From the NCBI RefSeq assembly GCF_000412695.1, contig NC_021499.1:5518001-5582000 (forward strand): DNA of 64,000 nt, read 5' to 3'. How positions within the stretch are numbered: position 1 is the first letter of the stretch; each line of letters begins with the position of its first letter. Source of the stretch: Pseudomonas resinovorans NBRC 106553. Lineage in GTDB: Bacteria; Pseudomonadota; Gammaproteobacteria; Pseudomonadales; Pseudomonadaceae. This document shows, piece by piece, positions 53,873 to 61,567 of this stretch. The notes below the pieces were generated by a model, which did not search any database, was not told the origin of the DNA, and saw only the letters and a list, made by a program, of their open reading frames with translations. The translations under genes were made by a program, and so were the position numbers.

Positions 53873-56413
53873 TCAGCGATGTTCGACAGCGAATTGACCC
53901 CGACCTGCGTGCTTGGCCCGGTAGCAAGCTGTATCAGCCTGTTTCAGGAGTTCCGCCGGCTGGGCGTTGCCGCTGTGGATGCAGGTGAGGCCGGCGCTGG
54001 CGCCGACCCGCAATTCCTGCCCCTCCCAGGTCAGCGCCAGGCCCTGGATCTGCTCGATCAGCCGCGCCGCCAGTTGCTCGGCGCGGGGCAAGGGGCAGCT
54101 GCGCAGGATCAGCGCGAACTCGTCGCCGCCCAGGCGCGCCAGTTGGTCGCCACTGCGTACCTGGGCCTGCATCAGGCGGCCGAGCTGGCGCAACAGCTCA
54201 TCGCCGGCGGCATGCCCGGCGCTGTCGTTGACCTGCTTGAAGCGGTCCAGGTCGATGAAACAGAGCACGCTGTGGCTGTCGTTCTGCAGCACCTCGCGGC
54301 AGCTTTCCACGAGGGCATCCTCGAAGGCCCAGCGGTTCAGCAGGCCGGTCAGGGCATCGTGGGTCGCGGCATAGCGCAGGTGCTTCTGCATGGCCCGCGC
54401 CTCGCTGACATCGGTGAGCACCAGCACACAGCCCAGCAGCGCGCCTTCGCCACAACGCATGGGGGCCGCCTGGCCGCGCAGGGCGATGGTGCCGCCGGCC
54501 GGATGGCGCAGCGAGGCCAGGCCCTGGAGGCTGGCGGCGCTGCCCTGCTCCAGGCAGTCGCGCACCGGGTTGGTCACCAGTCGGCCGTCTTCGCCTTCCA
54601 GCAGCAGCACCTGTTCGATGGGCAGCCCCTGGGCTTCGTCGCTGCGCCAGCCGCTCAAGCGTTCGGCCACCGGATTGAGGAAGCTGACCCGGCCCTCCAG
54701 ATCGGTGGTGATGACGCCGTCGCCAATGGCATCGAGGGTCACCTGCAACCGCTCACGCTCGTCGCGCAGGCGCTCGGCCAACTGGCGCAACTCGCTGACG
54801 TCCCAGTTGGTGCCGACCATGCGCAGCGGACGGCCGTCGCCATCGCACACCAGCCGCGCGTGGCCCTTGAGCACCCGCTGGCCGCCGTCGGCACGCAGGA
54901 TGCGGAACTCGATGTCCAGGTGCTGGCTGCCCTCCCGCGCCGCCAGCACTTCACGCTCGGCGCGGGCGGCGTCGTCCGGGTGCAGGTGCGTACGCCAGTC
55001 GGCGTAGGACAGCTCGTCGCCCGCGCTGCGGCCGTAGAGGCGGTACATGCCCTCGTCCCAGAGCAGCCGGTCGCTCGCCAGGTCCCATTCCCAGACGCCG
55101 ACCCCGCTGGCTTCGGTGGCCACCGAGTAGCGCTGCGCCAGCTCGGCCTCGCGTTCCTCGGCACGCTTGCGGCGGTCGATGTCTTCTACCTGGGAAATGA
55201 AGTAGAGCGGCTCGCCGTCGTGGTCACGCACCAGGGATACCGCCAGCAAACCCCAGATCTCCCGCCCGCTGCGGTGCAGGTAGCGCTTTTCCAGGCGGTA
55301 GCTGTGGCGCCGGCCGGCGAGGATTTCCCGCACCAGCTCCAGGTCGCCGGCCAAGTCGTCGGGATGGGTCAGGTCCTGGAAACTCAGGGTGATGAGTTCG
55401 TCCTCGCTGTAGCCGAGCATGTCGCAGAGGGCGTGGTTGACCCGCTGCAAACGACCATCCAGGCCCACCAGGGCCATGCCGATGGCCGAGTGGTCCATGG
55501 CATCGCGAAAGCGGGTTTCGCTGGCAACCAGCTCGTGGCGGCGCTTGCGCAATTGCTCCACGGCCGAGGCCAGCTGCAGGGCCGGCAGGAGGGACAGCAG
55601 CAGCGGCAGGTAGACCAGCAGTTCGCGCCAGCCCTTGTCCATGGGCGGGGAATCCAGATGCCCCAGGGCGATGATCAGCCCGCCGCTCAGCGAGGCCAAG
55701 GCCACCAGCAGCGCGGTGCCGGCAAAGCTCAGGCGTACCGCGGCGATCATCAGCGGCAGCGACACATAGACGAAGGGGAATGGCAGCCACAGCAGGGAAA
55801 TGGGCGTGCCCAGCAGCACCAGGCCGACATACAGCAGCAGCTCGCGGCGGCGACGCTCGCCAAACAGTTCCCACCAGCCGTGCTGGCGCAGCCAGACCGC
55901 CAGGGGCAGTACCGAAACGGCGCCGAGCATGGCGCCCTCCACCCAGTACATCCAGCCGCGCTCGAAGGAGTCCAGCCCCTGCCAGGCCAGGATGCTCGCC
56001 CCGAGGCAAGCCCCCGCCAGCGGCGGCAACAGGGCGCCGAAGACGATGAACTGGAGGAAGGCGCCGGGGCTTTCGTTCATGCGCAGCGCGGCGCCACTGA
56101 CCCTCAGCAGGGAAGCGGCGAGAATGATCTCCAGCAAGTTCGGCGGGATGAAGCCGGCGGCCAGCACCAGGTTGCCGTCGAAGGCCAGGTTGGCCAGCAG
56201 GTCGGCGAGCATCGCCGCCACCAGCAAGGGTGTCCAGCGACGCAGCGGCTGGTCCCAGAGCAGGGCCACGGTGAGGGCGTTGGCGTACCAGAGGGTGGCG
56301 ATGCTGCCCGGCTGACGTGACAACCAGACGGCCCCCAGGGCCAACAGCAGGTAGCCGAAGAACATCAGCAGCAGGGTCGGCAGGAAGGTGCCGGGCTCGC
56401 GGATGCGTGGCAT
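53873..56413 (-). CDS. MASE1-PAS-GGDEF diguanylate cyclase
   Basis: An 846-residue membrane signalling enzyme. Residues 1-290 are a MASE1 sensor with about eight helices. Three PAS domains follow (about 300-415, 420-545, 550-680; for example SAIGMALVGLDGRLQRVNHALCDMLGY, EASGVGVWEWDL, DAIGDGVITTDLEG). The C-terminal GGDEF domain has an intact active site LARLGGDEFALIL and substrate block CFIDLDRFKQVNDSAGH, so it should make cyclic di-GMP. No EAL domain. The ATG at 56413 is preceded by GGAGGT at seven bases. Confidence 0.93.
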   Translation of the reverse strand: MPRIREPGTFLPTLLLMFFGYLLLALGAVWLSRQPGSIATLWYANALTVALLWDQPLRRWTPLLVAAMLADLLANLAFDGNLVLAAGFIPPNLLEIILAASLLRVSGAALRMNESPGAFLQFIVFGALLPPLAGACLGASILAWQGLDSFERGWMYWVEGAMLGAVSVLPLAVWLRQHGWWELFGERRRRELLLYVGLVLLGTPISLLWLPFPFVYVSLPLMIAAVRLSFAGTALLVALASLSGGLIIALGHLDSPPMDKGWRELLVYLPLLLSLLPALQLASAVEQLRKRRHELVASETRFRDAMDHSAIGMALVGLDGRLQRVNHALCDMLGYSEDELITLSFQDLTHPDDLAGDLELVREILAGRRHSYRLEKRYLHRSGREIWGLLAVSLVRDHDGEPLYFISQVEDIDRRKRAEEREAELAQRYSVATEASGVGVWEWDLASDRLLWDEGMYRLYGRSAGDELSYADWRTHLHPDDAARAEREVLAAREGSQHLDIEFRILRADGGQRVLKGHARLVCDGDGRPLRMVGTNWDVSELRQLAERLRDERERLQVTLDAIGDGVITTDLEGRVSFLNPVAERLSGWRSDEAQGLPIEQVLLLEGEDGRLVTNPVRDCLEQGSAASLQGLASLRHPAGGTIALRGQAAPMRCGEGALLGCVLVLTDVSEARAMQKHLRYAATHDALTGLLNRWAFEDALVESCREVLQNDSHSVLCFIDLDRFKQVNDSAGHAAGDELLRQLGRLMQAQVRSGDQLARLGGDEFALILRSCPLPRAEQLAARLIEQIQGLALTWEGQELRVGASAGLTCIHSGNAQPAELLKQADTACYRAKHAGRGQFAVEHR

Positions 56414-56568
56414 CAACCCGACCTCCCACGGCATGCGCCGGGCGTGCGTCCGGCAGGATTCAGACAAGTCGACGGCAACTCAGCCACGGGGTTCTCCACG
56501 CAGGCCAGGGCTAATCCAGACGATAGCGGAATTCCAGGATCAGACGTCGACTTGGCGGCGAGGGGCAC

Positions 56569-57483
56569 TTACCCCCAGGGGGCGTCCACCAGCAGCGCGG
56601 CACAACGCGCCTGGACGAACTCGCGCAGCAACCGCACCGGTTTGCTCAGTTGGGCGCGGTGGGGGCAGATCAGGTTCAGCGGCGTGGGCTGGCCGCGATA
56701 CTGCGTCAGGGCCAGCTCCAGACGCCCGGCACGTACGTCACCGGCCACGTCGAGCCAGGACTTGTAGGTCAGCCCTTGCCCGGCCACGGCCCAGCGCCGC
56801 ACCACATCGGCGTCGTCGCAGGCGCGGTCGCCGGACACGGCAACCACCTGCTCGCGGCGGCCCTCGCTGAAGCTCCAGCGGTCATGGATGCGCCCACCCA
56901 ACTGGTAGAGCAGGCAGTTGTGACCGGCCAGGTCCTCGGGCTGGCGTGGCCGTCCGTGCCGCGCGAAGTACTCGGGCGAGGCGCAGAGCACCCGGCGGTT
57001 GTCGGCGGCCAGGGGCAACGCCACCAGGCTGGAGTCCTCCGGCTCGCCGTAGCGAATGGCGATATCCACCGACTGGCGGAACAGGTCGGCGACCCGGTCG
57101 CTGAGATGCAGGCGCAAGCCGAGCCTGGGGTGCTCGGCCTGGAAGGCATCCAGCCAGGGCAGCAGCACGTTGCGGCCGAAGTCAGAGGGTGCCGACAGCT
57201 GCAGCAGCCCGGCGATGTCCTCACGGCCGCCAGCCAGCTGGCGCTGGCCCTGGGCCAGGCTCTCCAGGGCGGCGCGCGCATGGGCGAGGAACTGCTCGCC
57301 GTCGGGTGTCAGGCGCAGGCTGCGGGTGGACCGTGCGAACAGACGGGCGTCGAGTTGCTGCTCCAGTCGCTTCAGGGCGGCGCTGGCCACGGCTGGCGAG
57401 ACGTCCAGCTTGCGGGCGGCGGCCGAGAGGCTACCGTGGTCAGCGGTGCTGACGAACAGGGCGAGGTCGTCGAGGCGCAGCAT
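56569..57483 (-). CDS. LysR-type regulator
   Basis: A 304-residue LysR protein of the CrgA/DmlR subgroup: helix-turn-helix FVSTADHGSLSAAARKLDVS and PAVASAALKRLEQQLDARLF, and the effector domain from LLQLSAPSDFGRNVLLPWL. It is divergent from the oxidoreductase gene, 101 bases away, and probably regulates it. I chose the ATG at 57483, nine bases after AAGGA; a TTG six bases upstream is less likely. Confidence 0.9.
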   Translation of the reverse strand: MLRLDDLALFVSTADHGSLSAAARKLDVSPAVASAALKRLEQQLDARLFARSTRSLRLTPDGEQFLAHARAALESLAQGQRQLAGGREDIAGLLQLSAPSDFGRNVLLPWLDAFQAEHPRLGLRLHLSDRVADLFRQSVDIAIRYGEPEDSSLVALPLAADNRRVLCASPEYFARHGRPRQPEDLAGHNCLLYQLGGRIHDRWSFSEGRREQVVAVSGDRACDDADVVRRWAVAGQGLTYKSWLDVAGDVRAGRLELALTQYRGQPTPLNLICPHRAQLSKPVRLLREFVQARCAALLVDAPWG

Positions 57484-57584
57484 TTTCAAAATTCCTTTGA
57501 AAGACTGTCGCTTTCTAGCCGATTTTTCTTGCCAGCGAAATAACCGACCATGCGCCCCATCAAGCCCTCAGCCGGAGAACCCCG

Positions 57585-58601
57585 ATGAAAGCCGTCGCCT
57601 ACTTCCACAACCTGCCCATCGACAATCCCGACTCCCTGCAGGACATCCTGCTGCCGGAACCGCAGCCGGGTCCCCGCGACCTGCTGGTGGAAGTCCGCGC
57701 CATCTCGGTCAACCCGGTGGACACCAAGGTCCGTCGCAACGCCGCGCCCGAAGCCGGCCAACCCAAGGTGCTGGGCTGGGACGTGGCCGGTGTGGTCAAG
57801 GCCGTGGGCAGCGAGGTGACCCTGTTCCAGCCGGGTGACCGGGTGTTCTACGCCGGCGACCTGACCCGCCCGGGCGGCAACGCCGAACTCCACCGGGTGG
57901 ACGAGCGCATCGTCGGGCACATGCCGAACAGCCTGGACTTCGCCCAGGCCGCCGCGCTGCCGCTGACCTCCATCACCGCCTGGGAGCTGCTCTTCGAGCG
58001 CCTGCAAATCGCCGAAGGCAAGGCCGATCTGGGCCAGAGCCTGCTGGTGGTGGGTGCCGCCGGCGGTGTGGGGTCGATCCTGGTGCAGCTGGCCCGCCAG
58101 CTCACCGGCCTGACCGTGATCGGCACCGCCTCCCGCCCGGAAACCCAGGCCTGGGTCCGCGAGCTGGGCGCCCATCATGTGCTGGACCACAGCAAGCCGC
58201 TGGCCGAGGAACTGCGCCGCGCGGGTCTCACCCAGGTCACCCACGTGGCCAGCCTGACCCAGACCGACCAGCACCTGGACCAGTTGGTGGAAGCCCTGGC
58301 ACCCCAGGGCCGCCTCGGCCTGATCGACGACCCGGCAGCCCTGGACGTGGCCAAGCTCAAGCGCAAGAGCCTGTCGCTGCACTGGGAGTTCATGTACACC
58401 CGCTCGATGTTCCAGACCCCGGACATCCTCGAACAACACCGCCTGCTGGAGCGGGTCAGCCAGCTGATCGACGCCGGCACCCTGAAGACCACCGTCGGCG
58501 AGCACTTCGGAACCATCAACGCCGCCAACCTGCGCCGCGCCCACGCGCTGCTGGAAAGCGGCAAGGCCAAGGGCAAGATCGTGCTGGAAGGCTTTGCCTG
58601 A
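57585..58601 (+). CDS. Zinc-independent quinone oxidoreductase-type alcohol dehydrogenase
   Basis: A 338-residue MDR-superfamily NADPH oxidoreductase. N-terminal GroES-like part (ILLPEPQPGPRDLLVEVRAI, VLGWDVAGVVKAVGSEV) and Rossmann part with SLLVVGAAGGVGSILVQLA. The Cys/His residues of the zinc-binding medium-chain dehydrogenases are absent, as in quinone oxidoreductases of the ZADH/YhdH-like subgroup. Often paired with a divergent LysR regulator, as here. Confidence 0.9.
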   Translation: MKAVAYFHNLPIDNPDSLQDILLPEPQPGPRDLLVEVRAISVNPVDTKVRRNAAPEAGQPKVLGWDVAGVVKAVGSEVTLFQPGDRVFYAGDLTRPGGNAELHRVDERIVGHMPNSLDFAQAAALPLTSITAWELLFERLQIAEGKADLGQSLLVVGAAGGVGSILVQLARQLTGLTVIGTASRPETQAWVRELGAHHVLDHSKPLAEELRRAGLTQVTHVASLTQTDQHLDQLVEALAPQGRLGLIDDPAALDVAKLKRKSLSLHWEFMYTRSMFQTPDILEQHRLLERVSQLIDAGTLKTTVGEHFGTINAANLRRAHALLESGKAKGKIVLEGFA

Positions 58602-58610
58602 TCTCTCCAG

Positions 58611-58672
58611 GTAGCCCGGATGCAATCCGGGGAATCGACCCGCCACGGTTCCCGGATTTCATCCGGGCTACG
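58611..58672. repeat. Palindromic repeat R4
   Basis: GTAGCCCGGATGCAATCCGG ... CCCGGATTTCATCCGGGCTAC, inverted pair after the oxidoreductase gene. Confidence 0.8.
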
Positions 58673-58837
58673 GCCGCGCTCGGGCTGTTCGCGAGAAGAG
58701 CTCGCTCCTACGGTTACTGACCAGCGAGCCGACGGGCAGGCGAACGGTTCGGTACGGGCGTGCGAAGCGGCTAGACTTTTTCCTGGTTTCGCCAGCGGCC
58801 GGCCGCGCCGCCTCGCTTTCCTTCGCCGGGGTCCGGG

Positions 58838-59851
58838 ATGTACGCAACCCTTGCCCGGCCCGCCCTGCGCGCGGGCCTCTACCTGCTCTGCGCCGGCGCC
58901 TGGCTCCTGCTCTTGGGCACGGGGCTGGCGAGCGTGCTCGGCCTGCTCCTGCTCAGCGCCCTGCTGATTTTCTTCCTCGAACGCCGCCACCGCCTGGGTC
59001 GCGAACACCTGCGCCAGGGTTTGCGGCGCACCAGCCAGCAACTGGAACAGGCCCAGCGCGACGCCGCCCTGGGCAACTGGGAATACGACCGCACCTTCGC
59101 CTGGAGCCCCGGGGCCCGGCGCATCCTCGGCGACACCACGGAGGACGACCTGGAAGGCCTGCTCAACCGCTTTCACCCGGCGGACCGCGGCCACCTGCAA
59201 CGCGGCCTGGAGGCATTGCTGCAGCAGGGCACGGACTTGGCGGTGAACGCCCGCCTCAACCTCCCCAGCAACCAGCAGACGGTATGGCTGGCCCTGCGCG
59301 GCGAAGCCCAGGACAACGGGCGAGCCTTCGGCACCCTGCAGGACATCAGCAGCCAGAAGCGTGACGAAGAGGCCCTGCGGGCCAGCGAGTTGCGCTTCCG
59401 CCAGTTGTTCGAGCAGACCCCACGCATCGCCGTGCAGGGCTACGACCGCCAGCGCCGGGTGATCTACTGGAATCACGCCAGCGAGCAGCTCTACGGCTAT
59501 ACGGTGGAGCAGGCCATGGGCCGGCGCCTGGAAGAGCTGATCATCCCTCCGGCCATGCGCGCCCAGGTGGTGGCGGACATCAACAACTGGATGATCGGCG
59601 GGCAGAGCCTGCCAGCCAGCGAGCTGACCCTGCAGCGCCGCGACGGCAGCCCGGTGACGGTGTTCTCCAGCCACCTGCTGCTGCGCAACCTGAACAACCA
59701 GTTGGAGCTCTACTGCGTGGACATCGATTTCAGCGCACTGAAGTACGCCCGCGACGCCTTGCGGCAAAGCGAGAATCGTTACCAGGAGTTACTCGACACC
59801 CTTGAAAAGCGCACCTCGCAGCCTCAGCCAGCGGGCCGCGAGCCGAGCTGA
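58838..59851 (+). CDS. Membrane protein with two PAS domains and no output domain
   Basis: A 337-residue protein. Two hydrophobic segments near the N-terminus (about 11-47) are followed by a coiled coil (LRRTSQQLEQAQRDAALG), a PAS/PAC module (about 75-175) and a second PAS (LRFRQLFEQTPRIAVQGYDR ... YWNHASEQLYGYTVEQAMG, about 185-310). It ends after a short helix (ALRQSENRYQELLDTLEKRT) that normally leads into another PAS, kinase or GGDEF domain, but a stop follows. It may be truncated or act through a partner. Confidence 0.8.
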   Translation: MYATLARPALRAGLYLLCAGAWLLLLGTGLASVLGLLLLSALLIFFLERRHRLGREHLRQGLRRTSQQLEQAQRDAALGNWEYDRTFAWSPGARRILGDTTEDDLEGLLNRFHPADRGHLQRGLEALLQQGTDLAVNARLNLPSNQQTVWLALRGEAQDNGRAFGTLQDISSQKRDEEALRASELRFRQLFEQTPRIAVQGYDRQRRVIYWNHASEQLYGYTVEQAMGRRLEELIIPPAMRAQVVADINNWMIGGQSLPASELTLQRRDGSPVTVFSSHLLLRNLNNQLELYCVDIDFSALKYARDALRQSENRYQELLDTLEKRTSQPQPAGREPS

Positions 59852-59948
59852 AACGGCGCGTTGCGACCATCAGTCGGCTGCTTGATCCAGGTCATTTTCT
59901 GTCATGTAGGCAGGTCTACACTGACTTTCCCCGCCACTCGATTGGGAG

Positions 59949-60137
59949 ATGACTGAGGTGAAAATTCTCGTTCGTCCGACCGCCACCCCGCAGGGTGGCA
60001 GCTGGCAGGTTTGCCTGGACCAGCATGCGGTGAGTTTTCGCAGCGAGGCCGAAGCTCGCCGTTTCGTCAGCGTTCTGGAGGCCCGCCTCAAGGCACCTCA
60101 CCAATTGCCGGAACTCTCTCGACAACAGGCGAGTTAG
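59949..60137 (+). CDS. Small conserved hypothetical protein
   Basis: A 62-residue soluble protein with alternating strands and a helix (VKILVRPTATPQGGSWQVCL, FRSEAEARRFVSVLEARL). It looks like a short alpha/beta fold and has normal codon usage. GGGAG abuts the ATG; a GTG at 59958 may be the true start. It overlaps the end of the convergent MFS gene by four bases. Function unknown. Confidence 0.6.
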   Translation: MTEVKILVRPTATPQGGSWQVCLDQHAVSFRSEAEARRFVSVLEARLKAPHQLPELSRQQAS

Positions 60138-61324
60138 CCCAGAGGCGCCTGGCCGTTGTGGTCGAGGCGCCAGGTCAACAGCGCGCACGCGACTGCCCCC
60201 AGGCCGCACAAGCTGATGACCAGGGCTAGGGGCAAAGCGCTGCCGTCGTGCAGCGCCCCTACCAGGGCGGCGGCACCAGCCGCCACCGTAAATTGCAGAC
60301 TGCCCATCAGCGCCGAGGCGCTACCTGCGTTCTGACCCTGACCGGCCATGGCGCAGGCCGAGGCGTTGGGCAGGATGCATCCGAGGCTGGCGATGCAGAC
60401 GAACAGCGGCAGCATCAGCGGCCACAGCGCCTCGGTGCGCAGGCTGGATACCAGCAGCAACACCAGGGCGCACAGCAGATAGACCCAGATGAACCGCCGC
60501 ATCCAGAACGCCGGGCCGCGACGTCGCACCAGCAGGGCGTTGATCTGCGCCACCAGGATGAAGCCCGCCGCATTGAGGCCGAACAGCCAGCCGTAGTGCT
60601 CCGCCGGCACGCCATACAACTGGATGAACACGAAGGGCGAACCGGCGATGTAGGCGAACATCCCGGCCATGGCCAGGCCGCCGGTCATGCCGTAGGCGAG
60701 GAACTGCCAGTCACCGAACAGCCGCCGGTATTGCCCCAGGGCGCCACGCAAGGGTGCCCGCGGGGTCACCTCGGACAGCGTCTCCGGCAGCCAGAACGCC
60801 ACGCCCAGCAGCACCAGCACGCTGAACAGGGTCAGCCCCCAGAAGATCGATTGCCAGCCGAACAACCCCAGCAGCAGGCCGCCCCCCAACGGCGCGAGGA
60901 TGGGTGCCAGGCCCATCACCAGCATCAGTTGTGAAAACGCCTTGGCCGAGCCGATCGGATCGCACAGGTCACGCACCACCGCCCGCGACACCACCATGCC
61001 GGCGCAGCCGCCGAGCGCCTGGATGAAGCGCGCCACGATCAGCCACTCGAGGCTGGGCGCCAGGGCGCAGGCAACCGAGGCCAGGGTGAAGATGGTCACG
61101 CCCACCAGCAATGGCGGGCGGCGGCCGAAGCGATCCGCCAGCGGGCCGTAGACCAGTTGGCCGAGCGCCAGGCCAACGAAGTAGGACGCCAGGGTCAGCT
61201 GCACATGCTCCACGTCCGTGGCGAAGGCCTCGGCCATGGCCGGGAAGCTCGGCAGGTAGAAGTCGATGGCCATGGGGCCGAAGGCGCTGAGAGCACCGAG
61301 AAGCAGGAGGATGCGGAAAGTCAT
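60134..61324 (-). CDS. Bcr/CflA-family MFS drug exporter
   Basis: A 396-residue 12-helix transporter. Signature blocks: LLGALSAFGPMAIDFYLPSFP at the N-terminus (with the Asp typical of Bcr/CflA), LVYGPLADRFGRRPPLLVG (motif A) and FIQALGGCAGMVVSRAVVRD (motif C region). Relatives export bicyclomycin, chloramphenicol and sulfonamides. The ATG at 61324 is chosen from the family N-terminus. Confidence 0.92.
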   Translation of the reverse strand: MTFRILLLLGALSAFGPMAIDFYLPSFPAMAEAFATDVEHVQLTLASYFVGLALGQLVYGPLADRFGRRPPLLVGVTIFTLASVACALAPSLEWLIVARFIQALGGCAGMVVSRAVVRDLCDPIGSAKAFSQLMLVMGLAPILAPLGGGLLLGLFGWQSIFWGLTLFSVLVLLGVAFWLPETLSEVTPRAPLRGALGQYRRLFGDWQFLAYGMTGGLAMAGMFAYIAGSPFVFIQLYGVPAEHYGWLFGLNAAGFILVAQINALLVRRRGPAFWMRRFIWVYLLCALVLLLVSSLRTEALWPLMLPLFVCIASLGCILPNASACAMAGQGQNAGSASALMGSLQFTVAAGAAALVGALHDGSALPLALVISLCGLGAVACALLTWRLDHNGQAPLG

Positions 61325-61448
61325 GGTGGGCTGGCGCCGTCCCTTGCGGATCAGGCGCCAGATAGTAACAGGGGATGTCCGGCCGGAGCGGCTTTCCTGC
61401 GCCGAGGTGCCAATGTTCGTAGGCGCTGAACTCGCCATGCGGCAAATC

Positions 61449-61509
61449 GTAGCCCGGATGAAATCCGGGAGCGGCGGTCGGACTTCCCCCGGATTTCATC
61501 CGGGCTACC
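61449..61509. repeat. Palindromic repeat R4
   Basis: GTAGCCCGGATGAAATCCGG ... CCCCGGATTTCATCCGGGCTAC. It is followed by a second short palindrome (TGCTCGCGAGCCCGGCTTCT, TCGCGAGCAGAGCTCGCTCC). Confidence 0.8.
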
Positions 61510-61567
61510 GACTGCTCGCGAGCCCGGCTTCTTCGCGAGCAGAGCTCGCTCCTACTTTCTTCACCAA

